Origin: Vibrio azureus
Lineage (GTDB): Bacteria > Pseudomonadota > Gammaproteobacteria > Enterobacterales > Vibrionaceae
NCBI RefSeq assembly: GCF_002849855.1
Contig: NZ_CP018616.1
Location: 620,001-684,000 of the forward strand
Reading direction: 5' to 3'
DNA length: 64,000 nt
Position numbers and translations under genes: made by a program. The notes under the pieces are model-generated. The model ran no database searches. It was not told the DNA's origin and saw only the letters and a list, made by a program, of their open reading frames with translations. The stretch's first letter is position 1, and every line of letters begins with the position of its first letter. Shown one piece after another: positions 1 to 8,659 of the stretch.

Positions 1-74
1 GAGCTTATAAGCGATAGCATCGATAAATAAATGTCATTTGATGATTAAATGACAAAAACAAACCAATCTTATCT

Positions 75-98
75 AAGCCTGCGATTCATGCAGGCTTT
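75..98 (+). terminator. Rho-independent terminator of a gene upstream of the window
   Basis: An 8-bp perfect stem AAGCCTGC/GCAGGCTT with a 7-nt loop is followed by a short T-rich tail. It reads as the terminator of a plus-strand gene that ends before the window starts. Confidence 0.6.
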
Positions 99-102
99 GT
101 TG

Positions 103-294
103 TATATCCAAGTGACTAAGGTCGCTCGACCTTTGGGAGTGTGTCACTGAGCTGGCTTCTTGCGTCAGACAACCGTTCTTCTTACAAAAATAAGCAAGAG
201 CCTGCTATTCCTATTTTATTCCGCTTCGTTGTCTTCCTTGAATTTGGCTCAGTGATCTCGCTCTGAATCAAGCATCTTGAGGTCACTGGATATA
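103..294. repeat. Intergenic repeat element, copy 1
   Basis: This is a roughly 190-bp block with inverted ends: TATATCCAAGTGAC on the left and a matching GTCACT(T)GGATATA on the right. It contains the imperfect palindrome AAGGTCGCTCGACCTT. A second copy lies at 541-708 and a solo end-like fragment at 33137. No ORF crosses it. It looks like a non-autonomous (MITE-like) intergenic element of vibrios; that interpretation is inference. Confidence 0.7.
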
Positions 295-540
295 ACATTT
301 TCACTCACTGATTTAACTGCTTCAGGTTTAGATGATCGGCAGATGATTATCTCTGGTTCAGGCTCAAAATAGCCGCCACTCTATAATGCCAGCACTCCAA
401 AGTTTCTTGATAAAAGCTTAATAGAACTTAATACACGCAGTTTAAATAGATACACTTTCAAGCTGCTTTATCTCAGTTAGATAACCAAGTGAAGTATTGT
501 TTACCTCGACAATTGGCTTCAAATTAATGGATTTGAAAGT

Positions 541-708
541 TAAGGTCGCTCGACCTTTGGGAGTGTGTCACTGAGCTGGCTTCTTGCGTCAGACAACCGT
601 TCTTCTTACAAAAATAAGAAAGAGCCTGCTATTCCGCTTCGTCGTCTTCCTTGAATTCGGCTCAGTGACCTCGCTCTGAATCAAGCATCTTGAAGTCACT
701 TGGGTATA
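541..708. repeat. Intergenic repeat element, copy 2
   Basis: This copy matches 116-294 almost base for base, with a few substitutions and without an 11-bp stretch present in copy 1. The left terminal inverted repeat is missing; the right one (GTCACTTGGGTATA) is intact. It shares the palindrome AAGGTCGCTCGACCTT with copy 1. Confidence 0.7.
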
Positions 709-880
709 AAGTCATAATTTAGCCAGAATACAGTGTAGAAAAATAGGGATGGCACACTATTTTAATCGTTAGCTGTTTAAAAGTTATGGGTTTGAACGTG
801 GGTTTTACAAAATGATTGCTTTACAGAAGCTGGAGAGAGGTAATAAAGAAATGAAGGTTTATGATTAAGCTTGGAGATAT

Positions 881-907
881 AAAAAAGCCTTCCAAATAGG
901 AAGGCTT
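881..907 (-). terminator. Terminator of the SnoaL-like gene
   Basis: A 9-bp perfect stem AAGCCTTCC/GGAAGGCTT with a 5-nt loop ends, on the minus strand, in a run of six T. It sits about 35 bp after the stop codon of the minus-strand gene at 941. Confidence 0.85.
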
Positions 908-940
908 AACATTAATCATCATTGTTAAAACTATTGGCGT

Positions 941-1477
941 TTATTTTGCGCCAACAACTTCAAAATCATCGACACGTAATTTTGCTGTGCCATCTTGACC
1001 AACTACCCATATTTCTTTAGTCATGATGCCATATGCTTTGTTCATTTCCCAAGAGCCAGATAGAACGGCAGCATTTGAGCTGATCACTTCAATCTTTGTA
1101 TCAAAGTATTTAACATCTTTATAGCCGTTAGAAATGATGTAGTCCCAAAGCCCTTCTGCAGCAGTTTGGCCAATGTAAATACCAAATGGAATAGATGTCG
1201 TTACGGCATCTTGTTCGTAGAAGCTTGCTGCTTTTTTGGCGTCACCACTGTTAAACGCATCTCTCCAACCTTTACTCGCTTTTGTTACTGCTGTAAGAAC
1301 GTTTTGCTTTTGTTCTTCAGTAATCACTATACCAGCTGGTGCTTTGTACATTTCTGTAACAGCAGCAGGAAGAATTGGCTGTGGCTTTGCTTCTTCATTA
1401 GCTATTACTGATGACGATAATGTGCTTAAACCTAGTGTTGCAATAAGTGAAAGGGCAGTAATTTTATTAAGTTTCAT
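941..1477 (-). CDS. Secreted SnoaL/NTF2-like (DUF4440-type) protein
   Basis: This is a protein of about 178 residues with a clear signal peptide: a Lys-rich start, a hydrophobic core, and cleavage likely after ...SSSVIA. The mature part has the pattern of a SnoaL/NTF2-like alpha+beta barrel: a first helix with W-RDAFNSGDA and then FYEQDAV near residues 70-90, the usual arrangement in DUF4440 proteins. No enzyme residues can be assigned, so its job in the periplasm is unknown. I prefer the ATG at 1477, which has GGA about 8 nt upstream, over the ATG five codons earlier. It is monocistronic, diverges from the lipase gene at 1692, and has its own terminator. Confidence 0.7.
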   Translation of the reverse strand: MKLNKITALSLIATLGLSTLSSSVIANEEAKPQPILPAAVTEMYKAPAGIVITEEQKQNVLTAVTKASKGWRDAFNSGDAKKAASFYEQDAVTTSIPFGIYIGQTAAEGLWDYIISNGYKDVKYFDTKIEVISSNAAVLSGSWEMNKAYGIMTKEIWVVGQDGTAKLRVDDFEVVGAK

Positions 1478-1691
1478 GATAATCCTATTCATTCTTCTGA
1501 TTTGATGGAAGTAGTTTAGGTGAATTTATTAAGCTTAAAAACAAGATAAAAAGAAAATATAGTTACGAAAAACAGAACAAATGGTCAGTGAGAGTTTTTG
1601 TTATTTTATGTGTTTATTTGCATATGTTTATTTTATGTATGATTATTGTTTCTAATTTGTTTCACTTTTTGTATTGGTGTGAGAGGAATAC

Positions 1692-2966
1692 ATGAAAAAT
1701 ACAGTTGCTTTACTTGGTCTCTTATCGATCCCTTTCGGTAGTATTTATGCGAATGAACACCCTGTAGTAGAGTTTGCCGATCCAGATATGTACATGGATT
1801 CATTTTCTCCAACTGAACATCATATACAAAGGCAAAAGACACTAAATGTTCGTTGTTGGTATCGCTTGGATCATTCGACTGAATACGTCTCTACTGATTG
1901 GGAGTGGGCAATGAATCCTGATGGTAGCTATTTCACAATTGAAGGTTATTGGCGCAGTAATATTGCATTGAAAAACATGTTTTATACCGAAACGTCACAA
2001 GCGCTTATTGCCCAACGCTGTGAAGATACCCTAGATTTAGCCAATGAGAATGCCAATATCTCATTTTTTGCCTCTAAGCCATATTGGTCATACAACTACA
2101 CCATTTGGACAAATGATTCTATTTTAGCCTCAGATAAAATCAATAAAATCATCTCTTTTGGTGATAGCTTGTCTGATACGGGGAATGTTTTCCATGCTTC
2201 TAATAAGGCTTTCCCTAATCAAAATAGTTGGTATTTAGGGCGTTTTTCGAATGGGTTAGTTTGGACTGAGTATTTGGCAAAAGCAAAAGACTTGCCAGTT
2301 TATAATTGGGCTGTTGGAGGTGCAGGAGGTGAGAATGCCTACGTATTCTTAACTGGTATTGTTGAGCAGGTCGCATCCTATCTCGCTTACATGAAAAAAG
2401 CGGAGAATTACCAAGCGAAGAGCACTTTATTTACTCTACTGTTCGGCGTGAACGATTTCATGAAATATGAGCGAAGTGCGTCGGATGTGAAGTCAGATTT
2501 TGCAGAAGCGATGATTAAGCTTACTGATGCAGGCGCTGAGAACTTTTTATTATTGACTTTACCTGATGTGACATTAGCACCGAAGTTTCATAATGCAAGC
2601 CAAGAACAAATAGAAGAAGTTCGAGCTAACATCTTAGAGATGAATGCTTTTATTCAACTTCAGGCCGACTACTATAGAGAGCAAGGAGTGAGTGTAACGG
2701 TTTATGACTCTTTTGCTTTATTTGAAAGTCTTGTGACTAGGCCTGAGCAACATGGTTTTGTCGATGCGGCAGAATCTTGTCAATATTACTATGAAGCATC
2801 TTTCTCTCATTACCTTTATCAACACGATTTACGCGATGAATGTATCTATTCAGGATCAGATAAGTATGTTTTTTGGGATATGTTGCACCCAACCACGGCA
2901 GTACATCGATATGTTGCGGAGCAAATTCTTACAAATACTGAGCTAGATAGAAATCACCCGTTTTAG
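1692..2966 (+). CDS. Thermolabile hemolysin-type secreted SGNH phospholipase
   Basis: A 424-residue secreted lipase of the vibrio thermolabile hemolysin / PlpA family, which hydrolyses phospholipid acyl chains (phospholipase A/lecithinase activity). A signal peptide of about 20 residues is followed by an N-terminal domain typical of the family, then the SGNH hydrolase domain. The block I motif GDSLSDTG gives nucleophile Ser159, and the C-terminal block DMLHP supplies Asp396 and His399. GVNDF (block III, with Asn) is also present, so the catalytic set is complete. Length is normal for the family (about 415-420). GAGAGG stands 7 nt before the ATG. It is monocistronic and followed by a REPIN-like repeat. 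Confidence 0.9.
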   Translation: MKNTVALLGLLSIPFGSIYANEHPVVEFADPDMYMDSFSPTEHHIQRQKTLNVRCWYRLDHSTEYVSTDWEWAMNPDGSYFTIEGYWRSNIALKNMFYTETSQALIAQRCEDTLDLANENANISFFASKPYWSYNYTIWTNDSILASDKINKIISFGDSLSDTGNVFHASNKAFPNQNSWYLGRFSNGLVWTEYLAKAKDLPVYNWAVGGAGGENAYVFLTGIVEQVASYLAYMKKAENYQAKSTLFTLLFGVNDFMKYERSASDVKSDFAEAMIKLTDAGAENFLLLTLPDVTLAPKFHNASQEQIEEVRANILEMNAFIQLQADYYREQGVSVTVYDSFALFESLVTRPEQHGFVDAAESCQYYYEASFSHYLYQHDLRDECIYSGSDKYVFWDMLHPTTAVHRYVAEQILTNTELDRNHPF

Positions 2967-3010
2967 AGGTTATGGGCTATAGAATATTGAGGAGAATACC
3001 GAGAAAGAAT

Positions 3011-3109
3011 ATCGGGACAGGCAAGATAAGGGTGTTCTAATACGCGACTCTTCAGAAAAAGCAACGAACAGGGGCTATCAGCAGAGTAGCTAAGATGTCT
3101 GTCCTGATA
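3011..3109. repeat. REPIN-like inverted REP pair
   Basis: ATCGGGACAGGCA at 3011-3023 faces TGTCTGTCCTGAT at 3096-3108. These are two inverted copies of the window's REP word separated by about 70 bp, the arrangement called a REPIN. It lies between the lipase and the cold-shock gene, 0.6 kb from the RAYT transposase. Confidence 0.65.
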
Positions 3110-3173
3110 AAACTTGCTGCATGGATTAGGGAGGTTTCTTTTCGGGATGGGTAAGAAAAGGTTTTGAGGAGAG

Positions 3174-3208
3174 TTGACGCAGTCGGACTGGCCGTCTGCG
3201 TCAATTTT
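3174..3208. terminator. Hairpin terminator between lipase and cold-shock genes
   Basis: A long stem TTGACGCAGTCGG/CCGTCTGCGTCAA with a single T-T mismatch and a 5-nt loop. It begins 9 nt after the stop of the minus-strand cold-shock gene. The T run is on the plus-strand side, so it may serve both directions. Confidence 0.6.
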
Positions 3209-3212
3209 ACTC

Positions 3213-3425
3213 TTATAGAGTAACTACGTTTGCAGCTTGAAGACCTTTTTGGCCTTGCTCTACTTCAAAAGATACTTTTTGACCTTCAGCTAGAGTCTTG
3301 AAACCTTCAGAAGCAATTGCACGGAAGTGAACGAATACGTCAGCGCCGCCGTTGTCTTGAGTTAGGAAACCAAAACCTTTAGTTTCGTTGAACCATTTTA
3401 CAGTACCAGTTGCTTTGTTAGACAT
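3213..3425 (-). CDS. Cold-shock protein, CspA family
   Basis: A 70-residue single cold-shock (OB-fold) domain that binds single-stranded RNA/DNA and melts RNA structure in the cold. RNP1 (KGFGFL) and RNP2 (VFVHF) are both present, with the flanking WF and the C-terminal AANV. Length equals E. coli CspA-type proteins. The ribosome site AAGGGA sits before ATG on the minus strand. About 170-200 nt of upstream sequence without ORFs is long enough to carry the structured leader usual for cspA genes, but I did not identify a cold box. It is monocistronic. Which paralogue (CspA, CspC, CspE or CspD) cannot be settled by eye. Confidence 0.92.
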   Translation of the reverse strand: MSNKATGTVKWFNETKGFGFLTQDNGGADVFVHFRAIASEGFKTLAEGQKVSFEVEQGQKGLQAANVVTL

Positions 3426-3678
3426 GTTGTGTCCCTTATATAAAAGTTGATTGTATAAATTCGATGCGCTGGAAGTTTGAATTATTTAATGTATCTATGA
3501 AGCTGAGGGAAACACTAAGGATAACAACTAGGGAATTCTGAGGGCTTTACTTTAACAACTTGACGTTTCATTTAATAACTCTGGACAACAGAGCAGCGAT
3601 ATTATGGCTCTGTAGTGATCAGAAGTAAAGAGTTATTTCGTGTAAAAAGCCAAGCTTAAAGGCCGGTCAGTAGTACTT

Positions 3679-4647
3679 TTAGATCCGGCTGGGACATATC
3701 AAGCTCACTCCCGTCATTCTTTGCCGATTAAAGTAATGGAGTGCGTTACTAATTGAGCCCTCTGTACCGACCAAGCCCCCTTTTTCCATATGACGACATG
3801 CTGTGAGCCAATGAGAATGGTCTAACCCTAATCTTTGTAGAATCGAGGGGAGACGAGCGTCTTGATAGCCTTGTTTATCACTTCTTATTTGTCTTGCTGT
3901 CCAATCGACTAATTCCAGATAATCCAAGAGTTGAAATGGAAGTCCTTGAGGTGGGTCTTGTTTAGATTTTCCGGTAAATGGAAAGAGTAAAGATGAAGGT
4001 TGTCCATCGTGAAGCGCCTCGATTCTGGCTTTAATCGAGGTAAACTCAGATTCCTCTGGTGTGTTTGCTAAATTTGCACGAACAGGGTTTAAATCGACGT
4101 AGGCCATCGCCGCAGCGAGCGCTTTTTCATCCAGTAATGCTTGGCTTTTAAATCTTCCTTCCCAAAAGTGGCCTTTACACTCGTCTTCTTGATTCGCTTT
4201 AGAGGCAATATACTGATTGAGTAACTTCATAAACCAACTGATGCTGGTCAGCCGTGTTCGCCATTGCTCAATCATTTCTTTACAGCAAGCCAACTCAGGC
4301 TCAGACAAGGTATCACCGGAGAGAAACCGACGGATTAGTTCGGGTGCGCGATGCAAACTTAACCACCGAGATGCGACTTGATGTAAAGAGAGTGTGTCGG
4401 CGTGAGTGGAATTAACGTGTAAGACCACATGATAGTGATTACTCATGATGGCATAAGCACAAACATCAATACAAAAGACCTGAGCTAATTGAAGTAAGCG
4501 CTTTTCGATCCAGCCACGTCGGTGTTCAAAACAGGTATTCGTCTGCTGATCATAGCCACACAAAAAAGAGCGGCGAACGCAACGAGAAATGCAGTGATAA
4601 TAAGGGGTGGCTTCAATATTAATCAGTGTTGAACGAGCAACTGTCAT
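3679..4647 (-). CDS. REP-associated tyrosine transposase (RAYT, Y1/IS200-like)
   Basis: A 322-residue protein with the Y1 transposase (TnpA_REP) fold. It starts with the usual RAYT opening YYHCISRC, then has the HUH motif in NHYHVVLHV (around residues 70-78), and GRFKSQALLDEKAL followed by YVDLNPVRA. HUH enzymes cut single-stranded DNA through a tyrosine. RAYTs act on REP sequences, and here a REP word is repeated many times around the gene, including four tandem copies just upstream. The protein is long for the family and has a C-terminal extension after about residue 215. It appears intact, with no frameshift. No strong ribosome site stands before the ATG. Confidence 0.88.
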   Translation of the reverse strand: MTVARSTLINIEATPYYHCISRCVRRSFLCGYDQQTNTCFEHRRGWIEKRLLQLAQVFCIDVCAYAIMSNHYHVVLHVNSTHADTLSLHQVASRWLSLHRAPELIRRFLSGDTLSEPELACCKEMIEQWRTRLTSISWFMKLLNQYIASKANQEDECKGHFWEGRFKSQALLDEKALAAAMAYVDLNPVRANLANTPEESEFTSIKARIEALHDGQPSSLLFPFTGKSKQDPPQGLPFQLLDYLELVDWTARQIRSDKQGYQDARLPSILQRLGLDHSHWLTACRHMEKGGLVGTEGSISNALHYFNRQRMTGVSLICPSRI

Positions 4648-5003
4648 GGTTTATCTGTATTGGGCATGGATAAATAAACAGTAGTCTAAGGAGGTAATGA
4701 TTACTCTGTGATTATAATTATTTTGAGAAGTGAGACACACTTTTTATTGTAATCTATGTTGGTTTTTCATTCTAACCGTGTCTGTCCCATTATCCTCCAT
4801 GCCTGTCCCGCTATCCTTATGCTAACCATGCCTGTCCCATTATCCTCTTTTATCCTTGCCTGTCCCGCTATCCTCACCGCTATCCTAATCCTCGTATCCC
4901 GCTCTCCCCTTCTTTCAGTACAAAAAACGAATCTAAGTTTAAATTCAGTCAATGTTAGCCGCTTATACTATTTAAAAATCAGCAATATAACATTGGTAAT
5001 GGA
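4648..5003. other. Intergenic region upstream of the RAYT gene
   Basis: No credible gene. The right half is occupied by the tandem REP array at 4779-4873. The divergent promoters of the RAYT gene and of the DUF285 gene must lie here. Confidence 0.6.
4779..4873 (+). repeat. Four tandem REP words upstream of the RAYT gene
   Basis: Four copies of TG[T/C]CTGTCCC[A/G][T/C]TATCC begin at 4779, 4800, 4829 and 4857, all in the same orientation and 21-29 bp apart. The motif matches the dispersed copies elsewhere in the first 30 kb. Clustering beside the transposase gene is expected for a REP/RAYT pair. Confidence 0.8.
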
Positions 5004-6194
5004 ATGAGAAATTGTAAATGGATTACGACAAGTCTTTTGGCTACTTATGCAAATGTATCTATGGCTTCAGGAGTTTCGGTGGAATGCTTCGATGCGCCGA
5101 TTGGTTCAAATGTAACTAAAGGCTCAGAAACTTATTTGGTTGTGGATAATGTGCTCATTCGGGATGAAACCATACAAGAGCAATTTAAAAATGGTGACAT
5201 TCGCCTTTGTACCACTCATGTAACAGATATGAGTTTTATTTTCGCGAAAGAGAAAAACATGAATGCAGATATCACCGATTGGGATACATCCAATGTGACG
5301 AATATGATGTCTATGTTCTTATACGCTGATGACTTCAATCAAGATATTCGTCACTGGGATACATCAAACGTTGTCAATATGAGCTTTATGTTTTGGTATG
5401 CCAGGGCATTTAATCAAGACATTAATCAGTGGAATACGGCGAATGTACAAAACTTCCAGCATATGTTTGCGGGCTCTTCATTTAGCCAGGATCTATCCAG
5501 TTGGGACACTTCACGTGCAGAAAATATGAGTGGGATGTTTGAAAGATCTCAATTTAATTCTGATATAGCCAGTTGGGATACATCAAATGTTAAAGATATG
5601 AGAGCGATGTTTTCTGAAGCGACTCAATTTAACCAAGATATCAGCCAGTGGGATACCTCAAATGTGACGGATATGGGCTATATGTTTGGGAGCGCGATAG
5701 CATTTAATCAAGATATTGGAAACTGGGATACGGCGAAGGTTCAAAGAATGGATAATATGTTTCAATTTGCTCGAAGTTTCAATCAAGATATCAGCAACTG
5801 GGATACGAGCAGTGTGATTGATTTGAGCTATATGTTTTATTATGCAGAATTATTTAGTAGTGACATGGAGCAGTGGGATACCTCAAATGTGACGAATATG
5901 ACGTCAATGTTTGTTTACGCTACCAGTTTTGATGGAGATATTTCCAGTTGGGACACATCAAAAGTTAAAGATATGAGTTACATGTTCAGCGCTGCGAAAG
6001 CCTTCAATAAAAATATCAGTCAATGGAACACATCAAACGTCAGTACTATGCGTTCAATGTTCGGAGGGGCAACTCAGTTCTCTCAGAACTTGATTGGCTG
6101 GAACATTGATAATATCAAAGAAGAATATGCATATGATGGTTTTAATGAAGCAAGTGCCTTAACCGCAGAGCAATTACCGCAATTTTTAAATTAA
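5004..6194 (+). CDS. BspA-like DUF285 repeat surface protein
   Basis: A 396-residue protein made almost wholly of DUF285 (BspA-type leucine-rich-like) repeats. After a signal peptide (about 22 residues, ending near SMASG) come eleven complete repeats of 24-25 residues with the pattern W(D/N)TSNV-(T/K)(D/N)M--MF---FNQDI, plus half repeats at both ends. At DNA level this is a 72-75 bp repeat over 5220-6120. Such proteins are secreted or surface-exposed and often mediate binding, but the ligand here is unknown. There is no obvious C-terminal anchor. Homologous recombination between repeats could change the copy number. It follows the REP array and is transcribed away from the RAYT gene. Confidence 0.85.
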   Translation: MRNCKWITTSLLATYANVSMASGVSVECFDAPIGSNVTKGSETYLVVDNVLIRDETIQEQFKNGDIRLCTTHVTDMSFIFAKEKNMNADITDWDTSNVTNMMSMFLYADDFNQDIRHWDTSNVVNMSFMFWYARAFNQDINQWNTANVQNFQHMFAGSSFSQDLSSWDTSRAENMSGMFERSQFNSDIASWDTSNVKDMRAMFSEATQFNQDISQWDTSNVTDMGYMFGSAIAFNQDIGNWDTAKVQRMDNMFQFARSFNQDISNWDTSSVIDLSYMFYYAELFSSDMEQWDTSNVTNMTSMFVYATSFDGDISSWDTSKVKDMSYMFSAAKAFNKNISQWNTSNVSTMRSMFGGATQFSQNLIGWNIDNIKEEYAYDGFNEASALTAEQLPQFLN

Positions 6195-6220
6195 AAACTC
6201 TTCTTCATTGCTTTTCATTT

Positions 6221-6254
6221 ACTCCATCAGTAGGTTAAATCCGATTGATGGAGT
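6221..6254. terminator. Hairpin between convergent genes
   Basis: A 9-bp perfect stem ACTCCATCA/TGATGGAGT with a 16-nt loop lies between the ends of the convergent DUF285 gene and YdcF-family gene. No T run follows on either side, so termination is only inferred. Confidence 0.45.
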
Positions 6255-6303
6255 CTACCCAAGTATCTTGCGATCATTTCGGTATATGCCATCATGCCTT
6301 TAG

Positions 6304-6900
6304 TTACAAATGATAAATTTTATACTTTAGCCATGCTGGTATTTCTCGTAGATAAGAGTAAATATCCCTAGGCTCCCAATAATCTGCTGAGTAGCCATAA
6401 ACCGTTAAAAAGCCAGACTGTTTCAAAGAGAGTTTAGCTCTAGAGATATGGTAGCGCTGTGATATTGCGACCACTGGTGTTGTAATATCAAATTGTTCGA
6501 GTAAATTTTGGCTTGTTAAATGGGTATTATTCCCCTGGTTATCGGTCATAATATGCTCAGGTTTGACATCATGAGAGAGTAAATAGTTTTTCATCACAAG
6601 TGCTTCATCAAAACCTTCTTTGCCGATCCCACCACTAACAAACAAGCGCTTCACTTTTTGATCATGATACAAAGTAAGTGCAGCATCTAAGCGTGAGACG
6701 AGCCGTGCTGATGGCTTACCATTGAGCTCTACCTTATTGCCATATATAACCCCAACTTCAGCGATAAAAGGTTGTGGTTCTTTTGCATCAAGATAAAGTG
6801 CAGACACGAGTAAAGAAACGCTGACTAAACATCCCAAAAAGAATCGAAAAAACATTCCGGCTCTGTTTCTCTTAGGCTTTTCTTTATTCTCATATATCAA
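6304..6900 (-). CDS. YdcF/SanA-family (DUF218) membrane protein
   Basis: A 198-residue protein with one N-terminal membrane segment (residues about 15-38) and a periplasmic DUF218 domain. Family hallmarks: GVIYGNKV near residue 48, VSGG (residues about 91-94) preceded by the SRLDAAL helix, and a late ISQRYHISRA segment. DUF218 proteins (YdcF, SanA, ElyC) are linked to envelope integrity and vancomycin resistance. Their exact reaction is not settled, and I cannot tell which subgroup this is; size and layout resemble SanA. It is transcribed alone, convergent with the DUF285 gene. Confidence 0.75.
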   Translation of the reverse strand: MIYENKEKPKRNRAGMFFRFFLGCLVSVSLLVSALYLDAKEPQPFIAEVGVIYGNKVELNGKPSARLVSRLDAALTLYHDQKVKRLFVSGGIGKEGFDEALVMKNYLLSHDVKPEHIMTDNQGNNTHLTSQNLLEQFDITTPVVAISQRYHISRAKLSLKQSGFLTVYGYSADYWEPRDIYSYLREIPAWLKYKIYHL

Positions 6901-7188
6901 TTTTATGGCCCTATTAATGTGTGAGTTAATAATTAACTATAAACATAAAGATAATTTATCATGATTATTTAGAATGAGCGATTTTAAATTTTTAGTGAAG
7001 ATAAAAGTATTTATTTTTACCTTGATTCCAAGGTTTTAGTGTTTATTGCTATATAACTATATAAAAAGATACATATTAGTGTACACACTGTGCAACTGTT
7101 TGTGTGGTGGTTTATTTTATGTATAATGCCGACATTAATATACTTTCATTATGGTGTAGAGCTCATCCTATTACTTAAAGGCAGGACG

Positions 7189-7785
7189 ATGAAAAGCAAT
7201 GTTGAGCAGCTTGATATATTAAGAGATAACATTCTTTATGGCTTAGCGAAAAACAAGGAAACAAAAGCATCGCTAAGTAGAAAAACTGGCGTTACACGAA
7301 CTACGATCTATAAAATATTGGATGGGAAAGTCGCTAGAGTTCAAACTTCCACAGTGGAACGTATTGCAAATTTTTTTGGGGCGACGTGCCATATCATTCA
7401 AAATGAATCTCTGGAGGAATATCTTAATCAGGAGCCCGTCACATCAATGTATGGCAATAAAAACCCTATTGCTGTACCCATCTTAAATGAAAAGGATTTT
7501 ATACATAAGAACGAACGTTACATTAGTGATATGGTGACCGATTGCTCGCTTACCTATTATTTCTCTGATGGCAGTAATATCGCTGCAGTTAGAGTAGGTC
7601 AGAATCTTTCTAAGTTCTTTACCGAAGGAAATTTATTGATCATTGATCGCTCGAACCGGCCAGAAGACAGCTTAGATAAACTGATTCTTCGGCAAGGTAC
7701 ATTAATATCTATACCGCCAAACTCCCCCCTGTTAAAAGATGACATTCTCTTTGGAGTGATTCTTGAGGAACGCTTTAATGTTTAA
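7189..7785 (+). CDS. XRE-type HTH regulator with S24-like C-terminal region
   Basis: A 198-residue regulator. Residues about 10-65 form an XRE/Cro helix-turn-helix (KASLSRKTGVTRTTIYKILDG). The second half, after a linker, resembles the S24/LexA-like beta domain of phage-type repressors (VGQNLSKFFTEGNLLIIDR...), but I see no sure Ser-Lys protease dyad. I chose the ATG at 7189 (AGGA just upstream) rather than the GTG at 7090, which would add 33 hydrophobic residues. Its end overlaps the start of the YhhQ-family gene, so regulator, transporter and queF form one operon, and the regulator probably controls that operon. Confidence 0.75.
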   Translation: MKSNVEQLDILRDNILYGLAKNKETKASLSRKTGVTRTTIYKILDGKVARVQTSTVERIANFFGATCHIIQNESLEEYLNQEPVTSMYGNKNPIAVPILNEKDFIHKNERYISDMVTDCSLTYYFSDGSNIAAVRVGQNLSKFFTEGNLLIIDRSNRPEDSLDKLILRQGTLISIPPNSPLLKDDILFGVILEERFNV

Positions 7786-8659
7786 TAATAAATATAAGTT
7801 AATTGGCTTCAATACTGCCTCAGATGTTAGGGCAAGTATCATGATTAAAGGCACGGGAAAAATGATTTCCATGCCAGCAAAAGAGTTGCTGACCAGTGAG
7901 GTTGCTGATGATCTAAACCGTCAAGAGTTGGTTGAAGTCTGCAAAAAGGTGTACTCTAAATCTGGCTTCGATGGTGCCTATGAACTTAAAGATAAATATG
8001 AAGGATATTGGTTAGCCTATTCCTTCTTAGTGTTATGCCTGTGTTCTATTTTTACTCTTTCAAATATTATGGGCATTAAGCCTGTGGAAATATTTAATAC
8101 GGGTTTGATTGTTCCTGCCGCTATTTTTCTTTATCCTATTTCTTTTGTCTTTGTTGATATATTGAATGAATTTTTTGGATTAAAGCTTGCTAGAAAAGCG
8201 ATTATCTGCTCAACAATAGTAAACTCAGGGATATTATTACTTCTCTATACATCTACACAGGTTCCTAGTATAGAAGAGTGGGGGGCTATGGATGAGAAAT
8301 ATACCGTTCTTGTTCAAAGTATGACGTCAGTATTTTTGGCCTCATTAAGCTCATACTTTATTTCAGAAAATATAAATGCGTATATACTCAATAAACTTAA
8401 AGTCGCAACACAATCTCGTTGGCTTGCTGTTAGGATTGTGGCCAGTACAAGTATTGCATCGGTAATGGATAGCGCAATATTCATTATACTCGCATTCTAC
8501 AAAGTATTACCTAATGATGTTTTAATCATTATGTTTGTAAGCCAAGTGTCTATAAAAATTATATATGCATTGGTAAGTGTCGTACCCATATATTTTGCAA
8601 GAAAACTATTCTCTCATGTAGTAAAACCAAAGGAATCAAAGGACAATGACAACTTATAA
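7778..8659 (+). CDS. YhhQ-family queuosine-precursor transporter (VUT/DUF165)
   Basis: A 293-residue inner-membrane protein with about six hydrophobic helices in its last 230 residues (one begins ...GYWLAYSFLVLCLCSIFTL). It has the family's early acidic helix (YPISFVFVDILNEFFG) and internal ASVMDSAIFIILAF. E. coli YhhQ imports preQ0/preQ1. The first 75 residues form a soluble N-terminal extension not present in YhhQ. The ATG at 7778 overlaps the regulator's stop codon and is preceded by TGAGGA. The gene overlaps queF by 14 nt, so import of the precursor and its reduction are coupled. Confidence 0.82.
   Translation: MFNNKYKLIGFNTASDVRASIMIKGTGKMISMPAKELLTSEVADDLNRQELVEVCKKVYSKSGFDGAYELKDKYEGYWLAYSFLVLCLCSIFTLSNIMGIKPVEIFNTGLIVPAAIFLYPISFVFVDILNEFFGLKLARKAIICSTIVNSGILLLLYTSTQVPSIEEWGAMDEKYTVLVQSMTSVFLASLSSYFISENINAYILNKLKVATQSRWLAVRIVASTSIASVMDSAIFIILAFYKVLPNDVLIIMFVSQVSIKIIYALVSVVPIYFARKLFSHVVKPKESKDNDNL

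Larger units (their letters stand above)
1..940. other. Gene-free stretch with two repeat copies
   Basis: No convincing coding region is seen. The stretch holds the terminator at 75-98, the two intergenic repeat copies, about 245 bp of AT-rich sequence between them (295-540), and the minus-strand terminator near 885-907. I recognise nothing else in it. Confidence 0.6.

Noticed and set aside
4756..5007. Plus-strand ORF across the tandem REP array
   Set aside because: It is only the REP array read in frame and overlaps the start of the DUF285 gene.
5220..6120. 75-bp repeats as a possible CRISPR array
   Set aside because: The repeats are in frame and encode DUF285 protein units; there are no unique spacers.
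7090..7188. GTG start giving the XRE regulator a hydrophobic N-terminus
   Set aside because: The ATG at 7189 has a ribosome site and gives a normal HTH start; the upstream part looks non-conserved, though a membrane-bound form cannot be fully excluded.
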